A stretch of DNA of 64,000 bases from Cenococcum geophilum 1.58. Taxonomy: Eukaryota; Ascomycota; Dothideomycetes; Gloniales; Gloniaceae. The DNA is taken from contig KV748186.1 in the NCBI GenBank assembly GCA_001692895.1, forward strand, positions 2,285,785 through 2,349,784, given 5' to 3'. This document shows positions 21,684 to 33,300 of this stretch, piece by piece. Within the stretch, counting starts at the first letter, position 1. Each line of letters opens with the position of its first letter. The notes under the pieces were generated by a model. That model saw only the letters and a program-made list of their open reading frames with translations, did no database searches and was not told the origin of the DNA. The translations under genes were made by a program, and so were the position numbers.

Positions 21684-23330
21684 TTAAGCAGTATCTACAG
21701 TACGCTTCTTATACGTACGTGAGTTGTGCCTAGGCTCCCTGCAGCTCGTACAGCGCATAAAGGCCTGCCGGCTCGCACCTGGTTGCGCCTTGCCTTAATG
21801 CCTTTCGCTCTCTAGCTACTACTTAATAGCCTTTTAAGCAATAATCTCCTCTCCCTCTGCCTTTATTAATATGCCTCGCTTCTAGATCTACTTCTTTTTA
21901 CGCTGTTTACGCTTTAAAGCAGCCTTATTTGCCTTCTTAAGGGTAGAGACCTAATCCTCAAGTAACGCAGCTAAATGTAGCATTACTTTAGCGCCCTTTT
22001 TAAGCTAATTAATTGCTATAATTATAGAAGTAGGTAAGAAGCTCTTATGCCTTTAAATCCGATTATAAATTAATGTTGTTTAAGCCTCTAGCTTACGAGC
22101 GTTGCTTAGTATTTTAGACTCCTATAGAGCCTCTAGTAGAGCTAGTAGTGGCGGCGTATAGAGCCTTATATTAAGCTTTAAGAGCACTACCTCTAGATTA
22201 TATAGGACTAGGCTAGCGCCTCAAAAGCTTACGCAGATATTATCCTTTATAATTAACTGTTAATAGGCTGCGTAGAAGGCTGGTAGGAACTTAAGCTTTA
22301 TAATATGGTTAATATAATTACGTATTAGGCTACTAATCTAATTCCCATACGCACGCTTTAACGGCGAAAAGTAGCCAATGTTAAGTAGCTATAAGAGGTA
22401 TAACGAATGTGGCGGCATATAGAGGATATAGATTTTATTCTCCTTATAAATTGCCTAGAATTCGAGCAAGTTGTGGCTCTTATAGCCGTTAATAATTAGC
22501 AGCTGCTACGCGCCTACTCTATAATCCTTTATATGCGCAATAAAGTGCTATAGCTAGGCAACTCCTAGCTCGTTAGTGGTCTAGCTATTATCGCTAACTG
22601 CGATAGCCTAGTCGCGTAGTATATCTTCCTAGTACTAGGTAGAGAGGTAATATTTGCCAGTAAAGATAATAAAGGGCGGGATTACCTACCTAGCCGTATT
22701 AATTCCCTAGATTACTATAACCTACTCGCGATTGCCTGGCTAGATTCCCTTTGGCCTACCACGTCTCTCTAAGCCAGTTATAACTAGCTATAGCGATATC
22801 TTGCCCATTATAAAGCCAGTCTTATTAAAATTATAGGTATCCCCATCCTGTATACCGTACGTAGCCTTAGTACGCGCTATAAGCTCAAACCAGGCCCCTA
22901 TAGCCATAGGATCCTCATATAGAGCTCTCTGCCAATCGTAGGGTTGATTAAATCGCGTTATAAGGCTGTCTGTTCGCTTAATAAAGGTCTTAGGCCAATC
23001 TCTCCCAACCTGCCCACCAGCGCGCTTCGCCAGCAGCTTATTTACCATATCTCGTACAGCGCCCAGAGTAGGCGTAAACCCTCGTGAATCTAGGTCTAGT
23101 ATATGCCTAACAATTACCTCCTCTTCTAGCTTTGTAAGCTTCTTTAAATTAGGCTCGCAATCGCGTTGAGCAGTAATTCCGGCGCATTAGTCGTGTAGCG
23201 TAGTTTAAGGGACGTTAAATATTACTGCAGCGCGTTTCTTGCTTTGGATTTGACCTTAACTAATAGCTAAGAGGGCAAGGAGGATATCTGCTTCGCTATA
23301 AGGCGATCGAGTAGTAATTGGTTGAGCCAT
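21684..23330 (-). pseudogene. pogo-family transposase (fungal Fot/pogo type), inactive
   Basis: Reads MAQPITTRSPYSEADILLAL from an ATG at 23330, giving about 548 codons, normal for this family. Parts in order are an N-terminal DNA-binding half with a CENP-B-like region (VRDMVNKLLAKRAGGQVG, KTFIKRTDSL), the DDD catalytic core, and a C-terminal coiled, charged region ending in a zinc-knuckle-like MRCTSCREPRHNSRTYKK. The first catalytic motif reads YNFNKTGFIMG where YNFDETGF is usual (D to N, E to K). The second keeps SDN. The third reads LLIINGYKSH where DGH is usual. Two of three catalytic aspartates are therefore lost, all by G-to-A change. Eighty-six codons remain open at 22788-23048. Confidence 0.93.
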
Positions 23331-23344
23331 TATTATTAGAAGGT

Positions 23345-23412
23345 GACGCGGTACAGAAAGTTGGGTGGGGTGTCGGCTCGCCTAGTATAACGGCTCGCTC
23401 AGTACTTACGTT
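23345..23412 (-). repeat. 5' terminal region of the pogo element
   Basis: Upstream of the transposase start the minus strand reads GTAAGTACTGAGCGAGCCG, a second GGCGAGCCG, then AACTTTCTGTACCGCG. The doubled GCGAGCCG looks like a terminal transposase-binding site. The same block recurs at 487-550. The matching inverted repeat at the far end was not found. Confidence 0.6.
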
Positions 23413-23599
23413 AACAGCCTTTAGCATGTTCATCAGGAATTTTTTTTTGTGGCAGGTTGTCGCGTTTTGTTGCGGTTTGCGGCAAAATGTACAAACTGTA
23501 CGATCGCGGCGGTCGTATATGGTCGCGCCAGAGCCTCTGCGTTTTGCGGCAACCNNNANAGAGTTTACAGCAACCTGCGCAAAGCCTATATATAACCTT

Positions 23600-23785
23600 T
23601 NTATTTTATATATTTTATATATTTTATATATTTTGCATATTTTGCATATTTTATATATTTCGCATATTTTGTATAATTTATACATTTTATATATTTTGTA
23701 TATTTTGTATATTTTGTATATTTTGTATATTTTGTATATTTTGTATATTTTGTATATTTTATATATTTTGTATATTTTATATATC
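23600..23785. repeat. 10-bp array (TTTTGTATAT)
   Basis: About 17 units of TATATTTTGT or TATATTTTAT. Two plus-strand frames stay open across it and into the next array (peptides ILYILYILYI and FCIFCIFCIF). These arise from unit composition, not a gene. A few N bases lie just to the left. Confidence 0.85.
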
Positions 23786-24030
23786 TGCCTATCTACCTAC
23801 CTACTTACCTGCCTATGCCTACCTGTCTGTGCCTACCCGTCTATGCCTACCCGTCTGCATTTGCCTACCTATCTATATCTGCCTACCTATTAGTATCTGC
23901 CTACCCGTTAGTATCTACCTACCCGTTAGTATCTGCCTACCTATCAGCATCTGCATACCCGTTAGCATCTACCTATCTATATCTACCTACCTGTCTGTAT
24001 CTACCTACCTATCTATATCTGCCTATATAG
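23786..24030. repeat. CCTACCTATCTGTATCTG array (inverted TAGG module)
   Basis: Units of about 18-22 bp such as GTTAGTATCTACCTACC are the reverse complement of the TAGG-rich array in copies A and B. They occupy the matching place in the cassette when it is read on the minus strand. Confidence 0.85.
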
Positions 24031-24059
24031 GCGTTCGCTGGCTATACGTTTAAACGGTA

Positions 24060-24165
24060 ATTGTCTGGGGTGCCTCCCTAGGTAGGGAGGATGTAAGGAA
24101 GGAAGGGTGAAAAATAAGGTGGCTACCTAGGTGTATATAGGGGGTATACTTGGCAGAGGCACGTG
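24060..24165 (-). repeat. Conserved cassette spacer, copy C
   Basis: On the minus strand it reads CCTCTGCCAAGTATACCCCC, TACACCTAGGTAGCCACC and CATCCTCCCTACCTAGGGAG, matching 35490-35580 (copy B) and, less closely, 5690-5780 (copy A). It is not repetitive itself, so its sharing shows common descent of the cassette rather than independent minisatellite growth. Confidence 0.85.
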
Positions 24166-25105
24166 CAGAGCTTCGTGCAGAGCTTTGGTGGAGCTCCATG
24201 CAGAGCTTTGAGGGAGCTCCGTGCAGAGCTTCGAGGGAGCTCCGTGCAGAGCTTTGGTGGAGCTCCATGCAGAGCTTTGAGGGAGCCTCCGTGCAGAGCT
24301 TCGAGGGAGCTCCGTGCAGAGCTTTGGTGGAGCTCCGTGCAGAGCTTTGAGGGAGCTCTACACGGAGCTCCACCAAAGCTCCACCAGAAGCTTTGCCAGA
24401 AGCTTTGCCAGAAGCTCTACATAAAGCTTTACTAGAGACTCTACACGAAGCTCTGCCAGAGGCTCTCTACGAAGCCCTCTCAAAGCTCTACACAAAGTTC
24501 TGTGTTAACTAAAGCTGTGCACGGAGCTCCACTAAAGCCCTGCACGGAGCTCCACCAAAGCTCTGCACGGAGCTCCACAAAGCTCTGCACGGAGCTCCAC
24601 CAAAGCTCTGCACGGAGCCTCCACTAAAGCTCTGCACGGAGCTCCACCAAAGCTTTGCGTAGAGCTTTGTGTAGAGCTTCGCGCAGAGCTTCGTGTAGAG
24701 CTTCGCACAGAGCTTTGTGCAGAGCCTCGTGCAGAGCTTTGTGTAGAGCCTCGTGCAGAGCTTCGTGTAGAGCTTCGTGTAGAGCTTTCGTGTAGAGCTT
24801 CGTGTAGAGCTTCGTGTAGAGCTTCGTGTAGAGCTTCGTGTAGAGGCTTCGTGTAGAAGTTCGTGTAGAGCTTCGTGTAGAAGTTCGTGTAGAGCTTCGT
24901 GTAGAGCTTTGTGCAGAGCTTCGTGCAGAGCTTCGTGCAGAGCTTCGTGCAGAGCTTCGTGCAGAGCTTCGTGCAGAGCTTCGTGTAGAGCTTTGTGTAG
25001 AACTTCGTGCAGAGCTTCGTACAGAGTCTCTGTACGCGGAGCTTCGTGTAGAGCCTCATGTGGAGCCTCGTGTGGAGCTTCGTGCAGAGCTTCGTGCAGC
25101 TTTAT
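24166..25105. repeat. 12-bp array family with an internal inversion
   Basis: Units are forms of GCAGAGCTTCGT. From 24166 to about 24350 they run in one direction with GGTGGAGCTCC blocks. From about 24360 to 24655 they run inverted (GGAGCTCCACCAAAGCTCTGC). From there to 25105 the first direction returns (TGTAGAGCTTCG). The first two blocks are inverted copies and could fold into a long hairpin. Repeat-only frames are open on both strands, up to 175 codons on minus (24532-25059). Confidence 0.9.
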
Positions 25106-25331
25106 AGTATTTTTATTGCAGCTAAAAATTAGGGTCTGCTTAACTAGTAATTTACGGCAATTTACACAAGTAGCCTGTGTATTTATAGCAATTTACACTA
25201 ACTTATACGAGTAGCCTGTGTATTTGTAGCAAATTGCTGCAAGTTGCCGCAAATCGCTAAAATCGCGACTTACGCAGGTTTTGCAGACCCTGATTTTCGC
25301 TTGCGACAACGTGCCTAAAAAAATTTTTCCT
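25106..25331. repeat. Right subterminal region of copy C with short direct repeats
   Basis: Two copies of AGTAGCCTGTGTATTTRTAG lie at about 25160 and 25210, each next to GCAATTTACAC. They are followed by GCAAATTGCTGCAAGTTGCC. Repeated subterminal motifs are usual in hAT elements. Confidence 0.65.
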
Positions 25332-25562
25332 GATGTTTGTTTAAGAAGAAAAAAATTTGAGTTCAGTACATAGCCAAGTTTTGAAGATATTCCTTCGAAG
25401 TACATACCAAGAAATTCCAACACCATTCCAGCTTTCCGCTTGCAACATCAAGTCTCCATCGCCGCTGAACGCATTAACTACTCCCAATCCCGCCCCTAAA
25501 CCCAGCCCTCAGCCCACCCTCCGCCTTCTTCCCTTCCGCCAGGCTTGCTTCCCTCGATGCCG

Positions 25563-25922
25563 TCATCCACGAACTACTCCCTTCCCCTCTTCCCCCCTCC
25601 TCACTCGCCACCCCATAACTTCCCCAACACTACCCCAGTCCTTCCACCTCCCCTCATCCGCTCGTGGGCTCTGGTACTTTACCTTCCACCTCCAGTCCTC
25701 AAATCTGACTTCCTTCCCTTCTTCCACCTTGGCCAGCAGAGCGTTGCGGCGCCGCGTGCGGACGGCGCAGAGGCGGTAGATGCGGAAGGATTGGAAGGGG
25801 TGGGCGCGAGGGCCGTGGCATCCATTCTCCTGTCTTTTCACATCAGGGAAGATCGGCCCTTTGCCTTTACCTCTGTTGCCGGTGCCTAGGTCTGCGAAAA
25901 GGGGTTTCGAAGAGGAGGCCAT
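25563..25922 (-). CDS. Possible small basic host protein (119 aa), function unknown
   Basis: The island 25341-26330 has balanced base composition with CA and TG intact, unlike everything around it, so it is probably single-copy host DNA. The minus strand has an ATG at 25922, preceded by a CA-rich leader (ACCACCAAACAGCAAACCC) and a TATA-like GATATAAAG about 75 bp upstream. The product starts MASSSKPLFADLGTGNRG, is rich in Arg and Lys, and has FQSFRIYRLCAVRTRRRN in the middle. No family is recognised. The frame is open further upstream to 26111. Downstream, a second frame (SSSWMTASREASLAEGKK) suggests a missed intron or frameshift near the stop. The gene could also be a truncated remnant, or the plus-strand frames 25357-25889 could be the real ones. 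Confidence 0.35.
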   Translation of the reverse strand: MASSSKPLFADLGTGNRGKGKGPIFPDVKRQENGCHGPRAHPFQSFRIYRLCAVRTRRRNALLAKVEEGKEVRFEDWRWKVKYQSPRADEGRWKDWGSVGEVMGWRVRRGEEGKGVVRG

Positions 25923-25991
25923 GGAAGAAGCTGCCCTGGGTTTGCTGTTTGGTGGTGTTGGGCTGCTAGACTTGATTACTAGGTCTGGGAG

Positions 25992-26006
25992 CGGCTTTAT
26001 ATCAAG
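25992..26006 (-). promoter_or_regulatory. TATA-like box upstream of the 25922 start
   Basis: The minus strand reads CTTGATATAAAGCCG. Its distance to the proposed ATG leaves room for a short leader. Support is positional only. Confidence 0.3.
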
Positions 26007-26330
26007 CGTGCGGCGCGGCTGAGAGTGCGAAGCTGCGCAGGGCAGGAGAGGGTGGGTTGCGAAGGTTGAGTGGCCGCAGGTTGTAAAAATGTAAAGATAG
26101 TGGTAACCCATCTTCGGTTCTCGTGCTCTGTGCGGGTAAGAGGCAAGCAGAGATATGATGATGAGAGAATGTCACACGTATCATCCTGGGTGAGGTTTGT
26201 TTATGTCAAAGTCTCTTTGTTCTTAATTCCTTGTTCTCTAAACGGTTGTTTGTTAAAAAAAATTATGGCTTCTTTACCAGAAGAGAGGCTTTGTGTCTTT
26301 ATTTACTGTAGATAGTTGACACCTAAGCGT

Positions 26331-26812
26331 TTACGAATCCCTTAACCATAGAAAATACATATATAATAAGAGTCCTTTATTTTCCCCAGTTCCGCTACAT
26401 ATATAAAAGAAATATACCACAGTTCTTTTAAATAATTAAAGCGATTTCCACGGATGCTTAGGCGCTAAAGTTTAAGTATACGCTTCAACGGTTAGGCGTT
26501 TAAGGTTAAAAGCCTAATACCCTAACTATAAGAGGACTTTATAGATAGGGGGCTATAAGTCACGATTATAGGAACAGATAGATTGTAGAGGAGACGAATC
26601 CCTAAGGAGATAAGGCCTTTAGGATTGTAAAGACTATATACTATAGGTATATGCCTCTAGTATATAGGAACTACGCGTAAAGTTTATAGAAGCTCTATTA
26701 CTACGGCATTATAACCTAGATTAGCTATTAATAATAATTACTAATATATTAAATTTAGCCCTTATTAGTATCCTACTATAACCTAATAGGTATCTAGATA
26801 CTACCTAGCTCC
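26331..26812. other. AT-rich stretch between host island and Gypsy B
   Basis: No gene is seen. Composition changes from host-like to RIP-like near 26330. Related short strings (CCTAAGCGTTTACG, GCTTAGGCGCTAAAGTTTA, GGTTAGGCGTTTAAGG) recur between 26323 and 26510, perhaps an old inverted or direct repeat. It could be the far side of the LINE at 48835 if Gypsy B inserted there, but no matching sequence proves it. Confidence 0.4.
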
Positions 26813-26887
26813 TATTACGGACCTTATATTAGTAGTAGTAGCACTACTAAGAAGAGATATAAACGGGTTAGTTAGGATAGTATAGGA

Positions 26888-27309
26888 TGTAACGGAACCT
26901 TATAGTAGGTACTACGGTGGGTTCGTTATTGGGCTAGGTATATAGGTAAAGCAAATTAAGTCAACAACGTAATAATAACTGGTGGAGTGGTTGCCTAATA
27001 GATTAACTCCAATTATATTCTAAGAATTATTATAAGGAAGAAACTATCTAGGTAGGGACTAAGGGTCCTTAAATACACAACCATACTCCTAAGAAAGTCA
27101 TTGCTCTATCTACTCTGTTTACTCTATTTGCTCTATTATAGATCTCGCAAATTATATAGATTATATAGATTATATTACGTGACCTTGCTTACTATTCCTC
27201 GTTATATAGTTCTACGGGTTCTATCCTAGACCATACCTATATTAACTAACTAGCTTCTTCCAATTCTTTTCTAAGTAGTCGTAATATTATACTTAAAGCG
27301 TCCGTAACA
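26888..27309 (-). repeat. 3' LTR of Gypsy A2
   Basis: 422 bp, TGTAACGGAACC to CGTCCGTAACA in window orientation, alignable throughout to 34505-34926. Confidence 0.9.
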
Positions 27310-30300
27310 CCATCTCCCTCTTCTCTATCTTCGTCCTTAAAGATACCTAGTATCTCTAAGTTATTTACTAGAGGTATAATGTCCGTCTAATTAATTTGGT
27401 TAATATCGTTACTTATTATACCTAAAGCGTCTTCTTCTTCTTCTTTAACTCTTTATTATGCGCGTATAGTTTTGTCCATACTATCGCTTAGTGAGATAAT
27501 ACCGTCTCTATATTCTCGTTGTGTGAAAAAGGGGTTAGTTTATATTACGTTGGCGAGTCCTTTATCTTGGCAACTGTCTTTTTATTTAGAGTGCACTAAA
27601 GCAAACGTTTAATTGCTCTGTGACGTTTGTTTTGTTTCTAATGCTAAGTATATATATCCTATTACTTTTAATAGTTGTTAAGTTCCCTAAGTAATTTGTT
27701 ATAGGGTTTTATATTTAATTTACTGCTATAAAGCTTAATAATGAACTGTCTATTGCTCTGGCGGAACTTCGTTATTCTTATAATGCTAAGAAGAAGGCTG
27801 CTAATGCTTAACAATATGCCCTTAATTTTCGTCTTACTGCGTCCGCTTAGTTAATCCGTCTTAAAAAGGTGCGTAAAAAGGTTTATTTTAAGGAGTAGAA
27901 ACTTATAAAATAAGGTTTATAGAAACTTGGTGATAAGAGAACTAACTCTCTTTCTATAGTAAAGGAAACAACTCTAAGTAGTTTAGTAGTCGCTCTTCCT
28001 AGGTCCCTCTTAGGTGGCTTATTCTTTAGCGATCCTTCTTTATTAATATTACCTAACCTTTTCCCTTCTAATACTCCTATACCTTTCCTATAGCATTCTT
28101 TAAATTCTCTAGTGGTTTCTAGGTAGTCTTATTATAGCCTATTTACTTTACCTTATACTATATTTTATTGTTAATATCCTTATAACTAACAATCTTTAAA
28201 ACTTGCTATTTATCTTCTTTCTATCCTCTATACGTGTCTGCCTTATAAACTAGTAGTTTAATATTTCCGTATGCTGGCTCTAGTATTGCGATATATTATA
28301 TAGGGTAGATCTTTATTTTAGCTGGTAGGTTTAACTTAAATATAACCGATAAAATTTTCTGTGTAATTTTAAAAGGTCCTAGTCTAATATGGTCTAACTT
28401 TTTACTTAGTCGTTAATTTTTAAAATTTTTGTGTAATAGCCATACTTTATCTCCCTCCTTAAGATCTAGTCCCTTAGATCTCTTAGCATTATAGTACTTT
28501 TTTATTCTTTACTATACCACCTTAGCTGTTTCCGTAAGGTCTGCATAAAGATTTATTAAATTCTCTATTCTCTACTTAGCTTTATTACTTATCTTCTTTA
28601 CTTAGCGTGGCGATAATAATATTCTTAGCTTATACCTATAATTCGCCTTAAATGGTAACGTACCTATTTCTTCTTATAGTGTTATATTATATATAAACTA
28701 TATAACTAGTAATAGTAATACCTAATTATTTTATGCGTAATTAATATAATGCCTTAAATACTGCTCTAGTATCTAGTTTAATCTTTCTATTTAACCGTCT
28801 ATCTGCAGATAATATGCGGTAAAAGTTACTGCTTAAACTCCTTACTCTGCTAAGAATACTTCCTAGAATACTACTATAAATCTTAGATCTCTATCTGATA
28901 TAATCTTACTTAGTACTCTATATCTTATAAATACTTCTTTAATATAGATTATAGCGATATCTTTCGCTAAGATTTCTTCTATGCATGCTATAAAGTATCC
29001 CCACTTTATAAGCTTATCTACTATTACTAAGATCGCGTTGTAATCTTATCCGGTAATAGGATCTCTTAATTTTAGTAACTTAATAATAAAGTCCCATAAT
29101 ATAACCTCCTATAGTCTCTCTGGTGTTTTAATAGGTTATAACCCTCTATATAGCTTATACCTCGTTAGTTTGTTTCTCTAGTAATCTAAATATTCCCTTA
29201 TAACTTGTCTTACTAGTCCCTAGATTTTATTAATAATATACTCCTCTTAAAGTCTTAACACTAAACCTATAGCTCTGTTGTGTCCTTAAGTTAGTCCTTT
29301 ATAAAACGACTTAATAAACTCCTTTGTGATAAATCTTGGCACGTACATTGCTTCTTAATTTTTGTACTGCTCTATATCTAAATCCTCTGCCTATACTTCT
29401 TAGATCTTCTATATTTAATTACTCTCTAGTAATTCGTAGATCTTTTCTTCTTATATTGCTGCGATTTTTGGATAATTGTACCTAATTAATCCGTTTATAT
29501 CTTTTCGCAATAAAGCCCCTAATGGCTTTTTGTTATTTTATAGTTTAGCCTTTTTACTTAAAGCATCTGCTTGTGCATTTTCTGTACCCTTAGTATACTA
29601 AATCTTAAAATGGTATTCTATAAGCATCTCTGCCTATCTAACCTATCTTTAGTTAAGTTCCTTTGTCGTTAGGAATCTTATTAGGTTCTTATAATTCGTT
29701 CTAACTATAAATAGTTTTTTTATGCCTTGCAAGAATGCTCTTTATTTTTTTAGTGCTGTAACTATACCTAATAACTCCTTATTGTAGATATTATAGTTTA
29801 ACTTTAGTAGTGTTATCTTTTAACTATAGTATGCTACTAGATGCTATCCGTCTAGATACTTTTATATAAAGTATGCTTCTAGTGCAAAGTCTAATGTATC
29901 TATTTCTATAACCGTTTCTAATCCTAGTTAATAGATCTTAAGAACTAGCTCCTAGGTAAATAACTCTTTAACTTTCTTAAAGAGTTCTTGCTATTCTTTT
30001 CTCTATACCTATAGTTCTTCTTTCTTTATTAACCGCGTAAATAGCTTAATGTTTTTTTAACTATTACGCTATAAACCTTCTATAGTAATTGCAAAACTCT
30101 AAAAATAATTTTAACTGCGTAACGTTCTCTGGTTCTTACTAATTTACTATAGCCTTAATCTTCTTTAGATCTATGCTAAGTTAGCCTAGTTTAATAATAA
30201 ATCTAACAAAATCTATCTTCCTTGTAAAGAACTTGCATTTCTTAATTACTACTAGCATCTGTTCTTCTTATAGTCTCTCTAAGACCTATTTAACGTATTT

Positions 30301-33300
30301 CTTATACTCCTCTTTACTTATTAAGTAGATAATAATATCGTTAAGGTATGCTATAACAAATTTATCTAAGTATTCTTTTAATACATTGTTAATTCGCTTC
30401 TAAAACGTTGCTAGTATGTTTATAAGCCCAAATTATATAACTAATAGTTTATATAATTCTTTCTTTAACCTAAAGGCTGCCTTTTATTTATTGCCTTCCT
30501 TAATCCTAATCTAATGGTATACCTATCTTAGATCTATCTTTATAAAGATTTGCGTATTACTAATTCTATCTTAGATTTTGCTAATTAAGGGTAAAGGATA
30601 CCTATCCTTTCTGGTAATACTGTTTAACTATCTATAGTTAATATACAGCCTTAGTTTGCTATTTTTCTTTAGTACGAATAGTACTGGATAACCCGCTAAT
30701 AACTGCGATGGTCTAATATATCCCTTTTATAAGTTTTCTTAGATAAATTCTTTAAGTGCTTTACCTTCCTCTTTGGTAAGCTTATAGATTAAAAAGAACC
30801 TTAGACTTATTTCTAGTTCTAATTCTATCTTATAGTCCTATACTATATACTCTAATAGCTTTTTACTTTCTAGTAACTATAACTTTTTGCTATATTTATA
30901 GTATCTCTTTAGTATATAACTTAATCCTTAATTAGTCTCTTTATATATTACTCCAACTTAGTACTATACCATCTTAGTTTATTATTATATCTTACGGTGT
31001 TAAGTATCTCTAATATTAACCTAACCTGTAATCTAATTAATCCTTAGATTATATTTCTGTAACTAAGGTATTCCTAATACTGTCTTATTATTCCCTAATG
31101 GTAATATATTAAAAGACATCTTGACTTATCTTCCTTTAATGGTTAACTAAATAGGTCCTATTTTAAGATTAATAATGCCTCCTTTATAGGCTATCGGATC
31201 TCCTAAAATTGTTATTAATAGGTAAGGATATTCCTTCTATCTATATGGTAACCCTATTCTTTTAACTACTGCTAGTAAGATGTGGTTCCTTATTGCTCTA
31301 CTATCTATTAGTGCCTTAAACTGTTAATTTTACCACTTAACTTATAAATTTAGGTGTTGTCCTTAAATTTCTTTAAGGGTCTAAGGCTCTACTACTGGCT
31401 CCCTCTAGTCCTATAGGCCTCTACTTTTCCTAACTATTAGCTGCTTAATCCTATTTATACTTAGTCTAACTTAGGCTAATACTTAGTTTGCTTTTTGTCT
31501 TTAATATACTATAAATAGGTATTCTCTAAATATTCCCACCATTATTGTCTATTTAGGTATTCTTCTATAAGGAATTTTTCTGGTTAAAGTATTAAGTCCC
31601 CTTATTCTTAAACTTCTATTAAGTGCCAACCATATATATACTTAGCGTTTTAATATTTTGCCTTATCCGTCATCTAATATATCCTTATTAAATACTTCCG
31701 GTTTTTATCCTTTAGTACTCTATATATATTACATGCATTATCTATATATGCTATCCACGATAGTGTATAATATGCTTAATACTTTAGGTTAACTCTTGGC
31801 TTATTTTCGTCCTTAAGTTTAAACCTTTCTTATATTAATCTAAGCGTTGCAACTTTGTTTGTAGGTACTAAAATTTATTTCTCGCTTCTCTAGTCCTCTA
31901 ATTACTTCTTTAGATCCTTTAACGTTATAATTAAGGCTCCCTTAATATAAGTTATTGCCTTTTCTATAATCGGGTGGTCTTGGATAACTTTTTCGTCTAA
32001 CTATATATAGAAATCTTCCCACTTGTTATTATGCCTCTGCCTATACTACTTTTAGTATAGCTACTTAAGTATATACGGTCTGTCTGTAAAGAAGTATCTC
32101 TTTATTACTGCGTCGTAATAACCTTTAGTGTGTTGTTCCTTAAACCTAATTAGAATCCCTAAATCCTCTTCTTATTCCAGTTTAGTAAGCTACTTAGCTC
32201 TTAGTGTGCCTGCTCTAGGCCTATTAGTAATTCTTTATACTAGCGCTTTATCCCTTATACGTCCTAATATACTAGATCTCTTATCTAGTTTCTATTCTTG
32301 CTATAAGGTAATTCTCGCTCTAAATTTCTCTATAGTTTCTTTTACATTACGTCTTATAAGTAGATCCTTAAAGTCTTTATACTTCTTAATCTTAGTATTA
32401 ACTTTTTGATCTTTAGGCTAAATACTATATTCCCCTAGTAAGTCCTTTAGGTCTATATATTTGTCTCTTAGTCTAATTGCTATTTACGCTATAGATTCTC
32501 TAATCTATAAAGAAGCTCCTTACCTCTTACTTATAGGTGTCCTAATCTACGCTCTAAATTCTTAACCCCTTAGATTCTTTAATTCTAAGCTTACTTCTAA
32601 CTTAAGCTTAGCTCTAGCCTTAGTCCAACTAGGCTTAACTAGTGTCCTTATCTTATCTTAAGAGTCCTAGATCTTACTTATCTTGTCTTAAAAGTCTTAT
32701 GCTATTAGGAATTCTTATCCCAAGCTTATTTATATATCTTTAAACTAAGCTACTACTCTACTCTATTGGTTTCTGTCTATTATGGGTCCTTAAGCTTGCC
32801 TTATCTTATCTTAAGAATCTTAGTCGTCTCTTATCTCGTCTTAAGAATCTTAAGCCTTTAGCCTTTTGCCTTTATTAAGTAGTAAGCTAGCACTAGCAGT
32901 CGTCTGCTTGCTTAATTGTCTTTAGATATTACTCCTTTTATCTTATAAAGCAATAGATGCNGTATCTAATGGTGTTATAATACCCATTACTAAACCTTAC
33001 TTTGTGGCGGTCTTAGTCTCTACTTTTATTACGTTATTAAGGTTTAAATACCCCCAGTTAGTTCCTTTACTATCCTTATTACTATTAATTAATAAGTACT
33101 CTAACTCTATTATTATTATTGCTAATTATTATCTATATATTACTATAACATCTTAATCTAGCTCGTAGAGTTGATTTTATTCTTTGTCTAACTCTTAAGT
33201 CCCTTTAAGTTCTCTTAACTTTGGTTTTTATGGCTAATAGCTTGCGCCGTACTTAGCGTCTTTATAAATTTAGTATGCGTTGTTATAATAAAACGCAAAA

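Larger units (their letters stand above)
23434..25332. mobile_element. hAT-like minisatellite element, copy C
   Basis: A 1.9-kb element with ends CAGGAATTTTTTTTT on the left and, read from the right, CAGGAAAAATTTTTTT. Each is followed by GGCA and then GTTGTCGC. It is flanked by ATGTTCAT (23426-23433) and ATGTTTGT (25333-25340), an 8-bp duplication with two transition differences. CAGG ends and 8-bp duplication fit hAT. TTGCGGCAA motifs lie near both ends (about 23475, 23549 and, inverted, 25237), as expected for subterminal binding sites. There is no transposase. The body is minisatellites in the reverse order of copies A and B. Confidence 0.85.

Noticed and set aside
23318-24053. Two plus-strand ORFs of 191 and 198 codons
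   Set aside because: They run from transposon subterminal sequence, through N bases, into 10-bp and 18-22 bp arrays. The peptides are pure unit translations (ILYILYILY, FCIFCIFCIF).
25357-25889. Plus-strand ORFs of 140 and 114 codons in the host island
   Set aside because: They are proline- and serine-rich mirrors of the minus-strand Arg/Gly-rich frame. The minus strand has the better start context and TATA-like signal. Not fully excluded.
26813-26887. A matching 5-bp duplication for Gypsy B
   Set aside because: The bases before the left LTR (GCTCC) and after the right LTR (TTAGG) do not match, so no duplication is claimed.
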